Part shown: positions 18,725-30,080 of the stretch, piece by piece
Numbering within the stretch: position 1 is the first letter of the stretch
Layout of the letters: the number at the start of each line of letters is the position of its first letter
From: DASZTV01 sp035547515
GTDB lineage: Bacteria; Actinomycetota; Actinomycetes; JAFAQI01
DNA: 64,000 nt
Direction of reading: 5' to 3'
Assembly: GCA_035547515.1 (NCBI GenBank)
Contig: DASZUS010000027.1
Span: 186,001-250,000 of the forward strand
Made by a program: the position numbers and the translations under genes
Notes under the pieces: generated by a model
Databases searched by the model: none
What the model was told of the DNA's origin: nothing
What the model saw: only the letters and a program-made list of their open reading frames with translations

Positions 18725-19741
18725 TCAGCCGTTGAGCTTCGAGCCGACCAGGACCGTCAGGTCCGCCAACCGGTTCGAGTAGCCCCACTCGTTGTCGTAC
18801 CAGCCGTAGACCTTCACCTGGTCGCCGATGACCTTGGTGATCGGCGCGTCGAAGATGCATGAGGACGGGTCGGTGACGATGTCGCTCGAGACGATCGGGT
18901 CCTCGCTGTAGCGCAGGATCCCCTTGAGCTGACCCTCGCTCGCAGCCGCCCTGAAGGCCTCGTTGACCTCGGCGACGGTCGCCGACTTCGTCAGGTTCAC
19001 CGACAGGTCGGTGATCGAGCCGGTCGGGATCGGCACCCGCAGGGAGTAGCCGTCGAGCTTGCCGTCGAGCTCGGGAAGCACCCGCCCGATGGCTTTCGCG
19101 GCGCCGGTGGAGGTCGGGACGATGTTCAGGGCCGCCGCGCGCGCCCGACGCAGGTCCTTGTGCGGACCGTCCTGGAGCATCTGGTCCTGGGTGTAGGCGT
19201 GGATGGTGGTCATCAGGCCGCGCTCGATGCCGAACGCCTCGTTGAGGACCTTCGCCATCGGGGCGAGGCAGTTCGTGGTGCACGACGCGTTGGAGATGAT
19301 CGTCTGCGACCCGTCGTACAGGTGCTCGTTGACGCCGAGTACGACGGTCAGGTCGTCGCCGGTCGCGGGCGCGGACACGATGACCTTCTTCGCGCCGCCT
19401 TCGTCGACGTGCTTGCGCGCCACCTCCGCGTCGGTGAACAGGCCGGTCGACTCGATGACCACGTCGACGCCGAGGTCCTTCCACGGCAGCGCACCCGGCC
19501 CGCCGCGCTCGGCGAGGCCGGTGATCTTGCGGCCGTCGACCGAGATCCCGCCGTCGACGACCTCGACCGAGTGCGGGAAGCGGCCCAGCACGCTGTCGTA
19601 CTTGAGCAGGTGCGCGATCGTCGCCGCGTCACCGAGGTCGTTGAAGGCGACGACCTCGAGATCGTGGCCGCCCGCAAGCGCCGCACGGAAGTAGTTGCGT
19701 CCGATCCGGCCGAAGCCGTTGATGCCTACCCGGGTGGCCAC
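18725..19741 (-). CDS. gap: Glyceraldehyde-3-phosphate dehydrogenase, type I
   Basis: NAD-dependent oxidative phosphorylation of glyceraldehyde 3-phosphate. The 338-aa protein has INGFGRIGR at the N-terminus, the catalytic Cys in SNASCTTNCLAP (near residue 157) and the NEWGYSNRL C-terminal motif. GTG is preceded by GAGGGGAG. In most actinobacteria gap is preceded by whiA; here the preceding gene is aroE, only 33 bp away. Confidence 0.97.
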   Translation of the reverse strand: MATRVGINGFGRIGRNYFRAALAGGHDLEVVAFNDLGDAATIAHLLKYDSVLGRFPHSVEVVDGGISVDGRKITGLAERGGPGALPWKDLGVDVVIESTGLFTDAEVARKHVDEGGAKKVIVSAPATGDDLTVVLGVNEHLYDGSQTIISNASCTTNCLAPMAKVLNEAFGIERGLMTTIHAYTQDQMLQDGPHKDLRRARAAALNIVPTSTGAAKAIGRVLPELDGKLDGYSLRVPIPTGSITDLSVNLTKSATVAEVNEAFRAAASEGQLKGILRYSEDPIVSSDIVTDPSSCIFDAPITKVIGDQVKVYGWYDNEWGYSNRLADLTVLVGSKLNG

Positions 19742-19774
19742 GCTGCTCCCCTCGCAGTTCCTTGGTCCTGCAGG

Positions 19775-20617
19775 TTACCGAAGCCTCAGTGCGAGCTCTC
19801 CGGCCGCCCGCATGACGTCGATCGGGGCGTCCACGCCGGTCATCAGCCTCACCTGCTCGGCGGCCTGCTCGACCAGCAGCTCGAGCCCGCCGACGCTGCG
19901 GCCGCCGGCCGCCTCCCACGCACTCGCCGCCACGGTCGGCCATGGGCTGTAGACGACGTCGAACCACAGACCGCGCGGCGCCGTGCGCGCGAAGCTCGGC
20001 GCGAGCTCGTCGGCCGCACCGGCCGGCACGCAGGAGACGACCAGCTCGGCGGCAACCGCACCGTGTGCCTCGTTCCAGGGCAGCACGTCCAGCGTGATCC
20101 CGCAGCGTGCCGCGACGTTGCGCACGTCGAAGGCCGATCCCGGGCGGCGCGCCACGACCACTGCATCGGTGACGCCGAGCTCGGCCAGACCGGCGATGGC
20201 CGAGCACGCCGTGGCGCCCGCTCCCAGGATCCAGACGTCGCCGCGCACCGCGCGAAGGCCGAGGCGGTAGAGGCTCAGGATGAAGCCCTGTACGTCGGTG
20301 TTGGCCGCGATCCAGCGGCCCTCCGGGCCGAACAGCACCGTGTTGGCGGCGCCCACGAAGTCGACCATGCCGTCGGTCGCCGCGACCAGCGGCATCACCG
20401 CCCGCTTCAGCGGCATCGTGAGCGAGACCCCTGCAAGCCCCTCCTCGTCGAGCGCGAGGAGGCGGCTGAGCAGGTTCGCCTCGTCGCACTCGATCGCCCG
20501 GTAGCGCCAACCGACGAGGCCGATCGCGTCGTAGGCCGCCTGGTGAAGCGCGGGCGAGAGTGAGTGGCTGATGGGCGATCCCAGGACCGCCGCACCGAGC
20601 CGCAGTCGTGCGTTCAC
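19775..20617 (-). CDS. aroE: Shikimate dehydrogenase
   Basis: NADP-dependent reduction of 3-dehydroshikimate in aromatic amino acid synthesis. The 280-aa protein shows GSPISHSLSPALHQ, the catalytic Lys in SLTMPLKRAV, NTDVQGF, and the ILGAGATA nucleotide loop. GTG overlaps the mltG stop (GTGA). It belongs to the conserved alaS-ruvX-mltG-aroE run. The chorismate-pathway genes that usually follow (aroC, aroK, aroB) are absent, and gap comes next. Confidence 0.94.
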   Translation of the reverse strand: MNARLRLGAAVLGSPISHSLSPALHQAAYDAIGLVGWRYRAIECDEANLLSRLLALDEEGLAGVSLTMPLKRAVMPLVAATDGMVDFVGAANTVLFGPEGRWIAANTDVQGFILSLYRLGLRAVRGDVWILGAGATACSAIAGLAELGVTDAVVVARRPGSAFDVRNVAARCGITLDVLPWNEAHGAVAAELVVSCVPAGAADELAPSFARTAPRGLWFDVVYSPWPTVAASAWEAAGGRSVGGLELLVEQAAEQVRLMTGVDAPIDVMRAAGELALRLR

Positions 20618-21699
20618 GAGACCCCGTTCGCACGCGACTCGGCGACGAGCCGGTTGAAGTCCTGCAGGTTGGTCGCGAACGCGGTGTGACCCTTCTTGTC
20701 GATCGTGACGAAGTAGAGGTACGGACCGACCGCGTGATGGAGCACCGCCTCGATCGCCGCCTGCCCGGGAGAGTTGATCGGCGTCGGCGGCAGGCCGGTG
20801 TACTTCCGAGTGTTGTACGGCGAGTCGAGCTGGAGATCGGAGTCGGTCAACGGGCCGTGGTTGGGGCCGAGCACGTAGTAGAGCGTGGCATCGGAGCCCA
20901 ACGGCATGTTGTCGTGCAACCGGTTGATGAACACCTCGGCGATCTTCGGGTAGTCGGAGACCAGCAGTCCCTCCCGCTGCACGATCGAGGCGAGGGTGAT
21001 GACGTCGTACTCGGACAGGCCGAGCCGAGCCGCGCCGCTCGCCAGGTTGACCTGGCTCGCTGCCTGGTCGAACCGGGTCACCATCGCGGAGAGCACCTGC
21101 GTGGCCGTCTCCCCCGGCTGAACCTGGTACGTCGCAGGGAACAGGAAGCCCTCGACGTGGCCGTTCGCCCATGACGGCAGGCCGAGCGACGCCGGGTTGG
21201 CAAGCGCGGCCCTGAGCGACGATGCCGAGATCGGCGTGTCCGCTGCGATCCGCGCAACGATGTCCGCCGCGGTGAAGCCTTCCGGAATCGGCACCGTGTA
21301 GCTGACCAGCGACGCCGGGTTGAGCAGCAGCGAGAGCGCGAGCGAGGCCTTCATGTGATGGTGCAGGCGATAGGTGCCGGGCTGGATGTTGCGTGAGGCC
21401 GGGTTCTCGTCCGCGGCCGAGGTGAAGGCGCTGGCGCTCTTGACGACGCCGTCCGCGACCAACGTGCTCCCGATGGTCGAGGCCGTGTCACCGGCATGGA
21501 CAACCACCAGCACCGATCCGCTGCCATCACCGGAGTAGTCAGCCCCGCTGCCGAACACCCCGCTGACCACCCGCGCCGCGATCACGACGATGGCGATCAG
21601 CACGAGGAGCACCGCGACGATGCCGACACCGGCGGCTCGACGGCTGGTGCCGCCCTCGTGCGGTGGCTCGTCCTCGAACCCGAAGCCCAGCCCGCTCAC
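20614..21699 (-). CDS. mltG: Endolytic murein transglycosylase MltG
   Basis: Membrane-anchored lytic transglycosylase (YceG family) that cuts nascent glycan strands and so helps set peptidoglycan chain length. The 361-aa protein has a short cytoplasmic N-terminus, one transmembrane helix (about 24-45), a LysM-like region (VVVHAGDTASTI), and the YceG domain with the catalytic Glu in LASIVQREG and the SPYNTRKYTGLPPTPI motif. GTG overlaps the ruvX stop. Confidence 0.93.
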   Translation of the reverse strand: MSGLGFGFEDEPPHEGGTSRRAAGVGIVAVLLVLIAIVVIAARVVSGVFGSGADYSGDGSGSVLVVVHAGDTASTIGSTLVADGVVKSASAFTSAADENPASRNIQPGTYRLHHHMKASLALSLLLNPASLVSYTVPIPEGFTAADIVARIAADTPISASSLRAALANPASLGLPSWANGHVEGFLFPATYQVQPGETATQVLSAMVTRFDQAASQVNLASGAARLGLSEYDVITLASIVQREGLLVSDYPKIAEVFINRLHDNMPLGSDATLYYVLGPNHGPLTDSDLQLDSPYNTRKYTGLPPTPINSPGQAAIEAVLHHAVGPYLYFVTIDKKGHTAFATNLQDFNRLVAESRANGVS

Positions 21700-22127
21700 C
21701 GGGCACGGTCCGCGTCTAGGGCGTGCTGCAGGATCACGACGGCGGCGGCCGCATCGACCATGCTGCGCGCCTCCTTCGCTGTGACGCCCGCCTGACGCAG
21801 CCCGCGAGTCGCCTCGACGGTGCTCATGCGCTCGTCCACCACCCGCACGCTAACCGGGGCGACCCGTTCGGCAAGCACGCTGGCGTATTCGCGGGCGATC
21901 TGCGCAGCCCTGCCTTCGGTCCCGTTGAGCGAGCGCGGCAGGCCGACCACCACCTCGACCGCCTCGCGCTCGGCGACCAGCCTCGCGAGCTCCGCGAGAT
22001 CGGTGTCGCCTCTGGGGTCCCGCCTCAGGACCGCGACCGGCGTCGCCAGGAGCCCGTCAGGATCGGATGCCGCTACGCCGACCCGGACGCTGCCGACGTC
22101 GACGCCGAGCCGCACGCCTCGCGACAC
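21696..22127 (-). CDS. ruvX: Putative pre-16S rRNA nuclease (YqgF/RuvX)
   Basis: RNase H-fold protein implicated in 16S rRNA 5'-end maturation. The 143-aa product has the acidic motif GVDVGSVRVGVA, VVGLPRSLNG and VDERMSTVEA, the three conserved YqgF blocks. GTG start overlaps the alaS stop region. Part of the alaS-ruvX-mltG-aroE operon. Confidence 0.92.
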   Translation of the reverse strand: MSRGVRLGVDVGSVRVGVAASDPDGLLATPVAVLRRDPRGDTDLAELARLVAEREAVEVVVGLPRSLNGTEGRAAQIAREYASVLAERVAPVSVRVVDERMSTVEATRGLRQAGVTAKEARSMVDAAAAVVILQHALDADRAR

Positions 22128-24802
22128 TAGAGCCGCCCGCTGACCTCTGTCGCAAGAGCCGACAGGATCCCGTCGAGCTGGCCGACCTCGGTGCCGCCGC
22201 CCTGGGCGACGTCATCCTTGCCGCCCCCGCCGCCGCCGAGCTGGCTCGCCATCTGCTTCGCGAGCTCGCCGGCGCGAAGCCCTCGCTCGCGAGCGGTCTG
22301 GTTCGTGGCGACGACCACGACCGCGCGGCCGTCGGTGACGCTCGCCGTGGCGACGACCCCGGGTACGCCGGAGTCGAGCCGGCCGCGGACGTCCAGCGCG
22401 AGACGGCGCAGGTCGTCGGCCGCGGTCCCGTCAGGCACCCGCTGCGCGACGACGAGCGCGTCGCCCGCCCGCGTCGCCGCTGCGGCAAGCTCGCCCGCGC
22501 GGGAGAGCACCGCCGCGCCGCGAACCTTCTCCAGCTCCTTCTCGAGCTCGCGCACCTTGCCGACGACCGCACCGACCCGGTCGAGGAGGTCGTCGGGGTT
22601 GACGTTGAGCAGGCCCGACAGCTGCGAGACCAGGAGATGCTCGCGGGCGAGCGAGGAGTAGGCGTCCGCGCCGACCAGACCCTCGACCCGGCGCTTGCCG
22701 GCACCGATCGAGGCCTCGCCGAGCAGCTTCACCACGCCGAGCTGAGATGACCGGCGGGCATGGGTGCCGCCGCAGAGCTCACGCGAGTAGTCCCCGACCT
22801 CGACCACCCGCACCTGCTCGCCGTACTTCTCGCCGAACATCGCGATCGCACCGAGCCGCTTCGCCTCGTCCTGGCTCGTGACGAACGCGTGCACGTCGAG
22901 GTCGGCCAGGAGCACCGAGTTCACCTCGGCCTCGATGTCGGCGAGGACGCTGTCCGGCACCGCGTTGGGTGAGGCGAAGTCGAACCGGAATCGGCCGGCG
23001 TCGTTCTGCGACCCTGCCTGGCTCGCGTGGTCGCCCAGCGCGCGGCGGATGGCCTGATGGACGAGGTGAGTCGCGGTGTGCGCCCGCGAGATCGCGTGAC
23101 GGCGCTCGGGATCGACCCGGGCGTGCAGCGCGGCGCCGACCTGCGCCTCGCCGGACACCACACGGCCGCGGTGGATGATCAGGTCACCCAGCGGCCGCTG
23201 CGCGTCGTACACCTCGATGACGGTCCCGTCCGCCAGCTGCAGCGTGCCGTGGTCGGCGAGCTGCCCACCGCCCTCGGCGTAGAACGGCGAGCGGTCGAGG
23301 ACGACCTCGACGTCGGTGCCCTCGCCCGCCGCGGGTACGGCGGAGCCCGCCGCAACCAAGCCGGCAAGAACCGCCTCCGACTCGAGCGTCTCGTAGCCCG
23401 TGAAGCTCGTTGCGCCGCTCGACTCCAGCAGGCTGCGGTAGAGCGACAGATCGGCGTGGCCGCCGCTCTTTCGCTCCGCGCTGTCGCGCTTGGCCCGCTC
23501 CTGCTGCTCGGCCATCAGCCGCCGGAACTCGGGCTCGTCGACCGTCAGGCCCTCTTCCCGCGCCATCTCGGTGACCAGGTCGATCGGGAAGCCGTGGGTG
23601 TCGTGCAGCAAGAAGGCCGCGTCGCCGGGAACCACCGATCCGCCGGACGCGCGCACGTCGCGCGTCAGCTTCTCGAACAGCGTCGACCCGGCCCGCAGCG
23701 TGGAGAGGAACTGCTCCTCCTCCTGCGCCACCACGGCGCGGATCCGATCCGCGCCGGCGGTCAGCTCGGGGAAGGACTCCCCCAGTACGCCGCACGCCAG
23801 CGCCGTCAGCTCCGCCATCACCGGCCGGTCGACACCGAGCAGCCGCAGGGTGCGGATGGTGCGGCGCAGCATCCGACGCAGCACGTAGCCGCGGCCCTCG
23901 TTGCCCGGTACGACCCCGTCGGAGACGAGCATCGTCGAGGTCCGGGCGTGGTCGGCCACGACGCGCAGCCGGACATCGGTGTCGTCGGCGGCGCCGTACG
24001 CGGTCCCGGTCGTCTCGCTCGCCCAGTCGAGCAGCGGCCGCAGCAGATCGGTCTCGAAGATGTTCTCGACGCCCTGCAGCAGGACCGCCATCCGGTCGAC
24101 GCCCATGCCGGTGTCGATGTTGCGCTTCGGCAGCTCACCGAGCAGGTGGTCGACGTACCCGTAGCCCGCACCCTCGCCGCGGACGTACTGCATGAAGACG
24201 AGGTTCCAGACCTCGAGGTAGCGCTCCTCATCGGCGATCGGACCACCATCCGCACCGTACTGGGGCCCGCGGTCGAAGTAGATCTCCGAGCACGGCCCGC
24301 ACGGGCCGGGCACGCCCATCGACCAGAAGTTGTCCTCGCGCCCGCGCCGCTGCACCCGCGACTCGGGCACCCCGACGTCCTTGGTCCAGATCCGGTAGGC
24401 CTCGTCGTCGTCGAGGTAGACGGTCGGCCATAGCCGGCTCTCGTCGAACCCGTAGCCGCCATCGGCGACGCTCTTCGTCAGCAGCTCCCACGCCAGCGGG
24501 ATGACGCCCTCTTTGAAGTAGTCGCCAAAGGAGAAGTTGCCGGCCATCTGGAAGAACGACACGTTGCGGCTGTTGGTCCCGACGATGTCGATGTCGGGCG
24601 TACGCACGCACTTCTGGATGCTCACCGCGCGTGGGTATGGCGGCGGCTCCTGCCCGAGGAAGTACGGCTTGAACGGCACCATGCCGGCGTTGACCAGCAG
24701 CAGGGTGGGGTCGTCCGCGATGAGCGACGCGGAGGGGACGGCGGTGTGGCCTCGCTCCTCGAAGAACCGCGTGAACCGTCCGGCGATGTCGGCGGACTTC
24801 AT
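22127..24802 (-). CDS. alaS: Alanine--tRNA ligase
   Basis: Charges tRNA-Ala. The 891-aa class II synthetase has the N-terminal aminoacylation domain, the editing domain with the zinc ligands HTATHLVH (near residue 575) and CGGTHA (near 680), and a C-terminal DHHA1/C-Ala domain rich in Gly (GGGGGGKDDVAQGGG). Full family length. ATG overlaps the stop of the upstream small gene (ATGA). Confidence 0.98.
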   Translation of the reverse strand: MKSADIAGRFTRFFEERGHTAVPSASLIADDPTLLLVNAGMVPFKPYFLGQEPPPYPRAVSIQKCVRTPDIDIVGTNSRNVSFFQMAGNFSFGDYFKEGVIPLAWELLTKSVADGGYGFDESRLWPTVYLDDDEAYRIWTKDVGVPESRVQRRGREDNFWSMGVPGPCGPCSEIYFDRGPQYGADGGPIADEERYLEVWNLVFMQYVRGEGAGYGYVDHLLGELPKRNIDTGMGVDRMAVLLQGVENIFETDLLRPLLDWASETTGTAYGAADDTDVRLRVVADHARTSTMLVSDGVVPGNEGRGYVLRRMLRRTIRTLRLLGVDRPVMAELTALACGVLGESFPELTAGADRIRAVVAQEEEQFLSTLRAGSTLFEKLTRDVRASGGSVVPGDAAFLLHDTHGFPIDLVTEMAREEGLTVDEPEFRRLMAEQQERAKRDSAERKSGGHADLSLYRSLLESSGATSFTGYETLESEAVLAGLVAAGSAVPAAGEGTDVEVVLDRSPFYAEGGGQLADHGTLQLADGTVIEVYDAQRPLGDLIIHRGRVVSGEAQVGAALHARVDPERRHAISRAHTATHLVHQAIRRALGDHASQAGSQNDAGRFRFDFASPNAVPDSVLADIEAEVNSVLLADLDVHAFVTSQDEAKRLGAIAMFGEKYGEQVRVVEVGDYSRELCGGTHARRSSQLGVVKLLGEASIGAGKRRVEGLVGADAYSSLAREHLLVSQLSGLLNVNPDDLLDRVGAVVGKVRELEKELEKVRGAAVLSRAGELAAAATRAGDALVVAQRVPDGTAADDLRRLALDVRGRLDSGVPGVVATASVTDGRAVVVVATNQTARERGLRAGELAKQMASQLGGGGGGKDDVAQGGGTEVGQLDGILSALATEVSGRL

Positions 24803-25050
24803 GCCGCGGCAGGTCCGGGGCGGTCCTCGGGGCGCGGCTCGTCGATACCGAGTGCTTCACGCAGCTCGGCCTCGCGCACGGCCGCGGTGTCCTGGACGAT
24901 CTGCCACCACTCGGCAATGCGTCCGCCCATGCCGCCGGCCTGCTCGGCCATGCCCTTAGGTGTCAGGCGGTGCGCGACCTGGGTCGCCTTCCGCACCGCG
25001 ATGACACCCACCGTCGCGCCGACCGCGACGTAGAACATCCGGCGGACCAT
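24799..25050 (-). CDS. Small membrane-associated protein (DUF6167-like)
   Basis: Function unknown. The 83-aa protein has one hydrophobic N-terminal segment (about residues 6-19) and a charged helical tail (DTAAVREAELREALG). Size and position, directly upstream of alaS, match the DUF6167 family in other actinobacteria. It overlaps its neighbours on both sides by a few bases, so it is expressed with rarA and alaS. Confidence 0.7.
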   Translation of the reverse strand: MVRRMFYVAVGATVGVIAVRKATQVAHRLTPKGMAEQAGGMGGRIAEWWQIVQDTAAVREAELREALGIDEPRPEDRPGPAAA

Positions 25051-25499
25051 CAGCCGGCCTTCCGCTCCGCGCGACGGGCCGCACGCTGCAGCTTCATCTC
25101 GCGCTTCACGGCGTCGCGGATGTCCGCCTCGTCGCGCTGCCGCATCGTCTTGCGCACTCCGTAGGAGAATGCGGCGACCTTGATCATCGGCGCACCCAGC
25201 GTGGCCGAGAACAGCGCGGACATGGCACGCGCGTTCGTCGAGATCTCCTCGACGTTGGCGGCGATCGTGTCGACCCGAGCGAGCTCGGTGTTGACCTGTA
25301 CGACGGAGGTCGTGACCTCGTTGAGCAGCGGCACGGTCTGGTCGGTCACGCCGGACACGAGCTTCGCGGCCTCGCCGATCACCTTGCCGATCTTCACGAG
25401 GACGTAGGCCAGGAAGCAGACCAGCACGCCCCAGAAGATCGCCACGATCAGGCCCGCGACCTCGCCGCCGGACAAGCCGCCGCTCGCCTCGATCCCCAT
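25050..25499 (-). CDS. DUF948 domain membrane protein
   Basis: Function unknown. The 149-aa protein has an N-terminal transmembrane helix (about residues 14-36) followed by a long amphipathic, coiled-coil-like region (VNTELARVDTIAANVEEIS) and a strongly basic tail. This is the DUF948 layout seen beside alaS in many Gram-positives. Its stop overlaps the start of the next small gene. Confidence 0.75.
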   Translation of the reverse strand: MGIEASGGLSGGEVAGLIVAIFWGVLVCFLAYVLVKIGKVIGEAAKLVSGVTDQTVPLLNEVTTSVVQVNTELARVDTIAANVEEISTNARAMSALFSATLGAPMIKVAAFSYGVRKTMRQRDEADIRDAVKREMKLQRAARRAERKAG

Positions 25500-25505
25500 C
25501 GTCCC

Positions 25506-26864
25506 TCAGCCCTCGTTCTGGGCGGCTTCGCTCCCGCCGCCGTCGGTCTGCCGGTCCCGAACGACCTGGCGCAGCGTCGCGAGCCGCGCCTGCGCAGCCC
25601 GCTCGGCCCCGTTGCCGGACGGGTGGTAGTACTCCCGGTCAGCGAGCTCCTCCGGCAGGTAGTCCTGCCGGACGACACCGCCCGGAAAGTCATGAGGGTA
25701 TCGGTAGCCGCGTCCGTGCTGAAGCCGCTTGGCCCCGGCGTAGTGCGCATCCCGGAGCGGGCCGGGCACCGCGCCGGCCTTTCCGGAGCGCACATCCTCA
25801 CTCGCCGCCCCGATGGCCGTGGTGACCGCGTTGCTCTTCGGGGCGAGGGCCAGGTAGATGACCGCCTGCGCCAGGTTGAGCTTCGCCTCCGGGAGGCCGA
25901 CCAGCTCCAAGGCGTGCGCCGCCGCCACGGCCACGCCGAGCGCGTCCGGCTGCGCGAGGCCGACGTCCTCACTCGCGAGGATCACCAGCCGTCGGGCGAT
26001 GAACCGCGGGTCCTCGCCGGCTTCGAGCATCCGCGCCAGGTAGTGCAGCGCCGCGTCGACGTCACTGCCGCGCATGCTCTTGATGAAGGCGCTGATCACG
26101 TCGTAGTGCTGGTCGCCGTCGCGGTCGTAGCGGATCGCGGCGCGGTCGAGGGCCAGCTCGAGCGTCGCCAGCTCGATCGTGGAGCCGCCGCCGGCGATCG
26201 TCGAGCCCGCGGCGGCTTCCAGCGCCGTCAACGCGCGCCGCCCGTCGCCCGCGGCCATCATCAGCAGGTGGTCGAGCGCCTCGTCGGTGATCGTCACGCG
26301 CCCGCCGAGGCCGCGCTCGTCGGCAAGCGCCCGACGTACCAGCTCGGCGATGTCGTCATCGTCCAGCGCGTGCAGGGTCAACAGCAGCGACCGCGACATC
26401 AGCGGCGCGATGACGGAGAAGAACGGGTTCTCGGTCGTCGCGCCCACAAACGTGACCAGACCGGACTCGACGCCGGGCAGCAGGGCGTCCTGCTGCGACT
26501 TGGTGAACCTGTGCACCTCGTCGACGAACAGGACGGTCCTCTCGCCGCCCATGCCGAGCCGGTCCTTGGCTTCCTCGATCGCAGCGCGGACGTCCTTCAC
26601 GCCCGCCGTCACGGCGGACAGCTCGACGAAGCGGCGCCCGGACGACAGCAGCCGTGCCAAGGTCGTCTTGCCGGTTCCCGGCGGGCCCCAGAGCAGGACG
26701 CTGGTCGCCGCGCCGCCCTCGACGAGCTGGCGCAGCGGCGATCCCGGACCCAGCAGGTGGTCCTGCCCGACGACCTCGTCGAGGCTGCGCGGCCGCATCC
26801 GGGACGCCAGCGGCGCGACCTTGTCCAATGCGCTCTCAGCGGCTTCACTGAACAAGTCCGACAC
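25506..26864 (-). CDS. rarA: Replication-associated recombination protein A
   Basis: AAA+ ATPase of the RarA/MgsA/WRNIP1 family acting at stalled replication forks. The 452-aa protein has Walker A GPPGTGKTT (near residue 60), Walker B VLFVDEVHRF, sensor residues GATTENPFF, and the C-terminal tetramerisation domain (SFIKSMRGSDVDAALHYLARML pattern, then GYRYPHDFPGG). GTG start. First gene of the rarA to aroE minus-strand run. Confidence 0.93.
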   Translation of the reverse strand: MSDLFSEAAESALDKVAPLASRMRPRSLDEVVGQDHLLGPGSPLRQLVEGGAATSVLLWGPPGTGKTTLARLLSSGRRFVELSAVTAGVKDVRAAIEEAKDRLGMGGERTVLFVDEVHRFTKSQQDALLPGVESGLVTFVGATTENPFFSVIAPLMSRSLLLTLHALDDDDIAELVRRALADERGLGGRVTITDEALDHLLMMAAGDGRRALTALEAAAGSTIAGGGSTIELATLELALDRAAIRYDRDGDQHYDVISAFIKSMRGSDVDAALHYLARMLEAGEDPRFIARRLVILASEDVGLAQPDALGVAVAAAHALELVGLPEAKLNLAQAVIYLALAPKSNAVTTAIGAASEDVRSGKAGAVPGPLRDAHYAGAKRLQHGRGYRYPHDFPGGVVRQDYLPEELADREYYHPSGNGAERAAQARLATLRQVVRDRQTDGGGSEAAQNEG

Positions 26865-26895
26865 GGCGTGAGCCTACGAGTCGAGGAGGACAGCG

Positions 26896-28304
26896 ATGAA
26901 GCGCACCGGGTGGCGCATCGGCCGACTCTGGCTCGCTGCCGCTCTGCTTGCCGCGGTCCTGGCTGGGGCGGCGACGGGGCCGACTGCTGCAACGCCTAGG
27001 CGGGCCCTGCCTGCGCACGCGCTCGTGGCGCTCGGCACGTACGGCACCTGGGCGGGCTACCCGCCGAAGTGCAACATCGTGTGCAAGGGCAACTTTCCCT
27101 ACAGTCCGTGGGCCTACCAGGACGGCTTCATCCTCGCGGCGACGCCCGACGGCCTGCTCGAGGTCAGCCGGCTGCAGCCGAGCTCCGCGTCGCTGGTCGT
27201 CGAGACGATCGATCCGGCCAGCCTCGAGGTGAAAGCGACGCACACCATTCGCGTGAGCGGCGGTTGGAAGATCGTCTCCGACTACCTCGCCTCGGACGGC
27301 AGCCTCTACGTGCTGACGACCCACGCGAACCGCGACGACTCGGACGCGCGCGACGTGATCGCCGTCCGCAAGTACGACTCCGCGCTGCACGAGGCCGGCG
27401 TGGCCAAGCTCACCAGCGGCGCGGTCAACGGCGGCGTGAACTTCGCGCCGGGCAGCGGGTCCCCGTCGATGACGATGCTCGGCTCCAAGCTCGTCGTCAG
27501 CATGTCACGACTGCTCTACGCCTCCGTCGGGTCCGGGCACCACGAGGCATCGCTCGCCTTCGTCGTGGACACCTCGACGATGACCGCCGCCGCGACGTCC
27601 GCGACGTACGTCTCGCACTCGTTCAACCAGTTCGTCGTCACCAACGGGACCCTCGCGGTCTTCCTCGACCACGGCGACGCCTACCCGAGGGCACTGGCGG
27701 TCGACGAGATCACGGGATGGCTGACCGGCATGCCCGGCACGTGTACGACGTGCATGGTGCGCCGGTTCGACATCCTGAAGTTTCGCGGATCGGTCGACGA
27801 CAACTTCACCGGAGCGACCGCGAATGGCTTCGCGATCGGACCCTCCGGGGTGCTCACCGTCGGCGTCGCCGACCCGGATCAGCACGGCCTTGACGGCATC
27901 CACGGCAACCGGCCCGCCTTGATGCCCAACGCCTACCTGATCTCGACGAACCTGACGAGCGGCTCCTCGCGGTTCGTATGGCTGACTCGCAACCGTCCAA
28001 CCAACCCACGGGACGTCGTCGGCCAGCCGCGGATCGCGCAGATCGGCTCGGACCGCTACGCGATTCTGTTCGGCGAGCGTCTCGGCCGGCAGCACCTCAT
28101 GGAGTACCGCCTGGTGAACTCAGCCGGAGCTGTCATCGCAAGCCAGACGTGGCGCGGGCGACAGTTCAGCGCCTTCGGTCCGCCCGCGGTGGTCGGCAAC
28201 AGGCTGTTCTGGGCGGGCTCGCGCAACCAGACCGCGAAGGGCGCGGCGTACCTCTACGCGCTGGACATCGCGAACCCGGCGAGGCCGACCTTGGTGCGTC
28301 CGGC

Positions 28305-28308
<4 letters not shown>
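26896..28308 (+). CDS. Secreted propeller-like protein of unknown function
   Basis: Not assigned to a known family. The 470-aa protein has a basic N-terminus and hydrophobic signal (about residues 8-28) with probable cleavage near AATGPTAA. The mature part is rich in short beta-like repeats without a clear consensus, suggesting a beta-propeller. There are two cysteine pairs, CNIVC (about residue 58) and CTTC (about residue 279), which could be disulfides or a metal site. ATG has GAGGAGG upstream. It is the only plus-strand gene between rarA and aspS. Its TAG overlaps the aspS TAA on the other strand. Confidence 0.6.
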
Positions 28309-30076
<1,768 letters not shown>

Positions 30077-30080
<4 letters not shown>

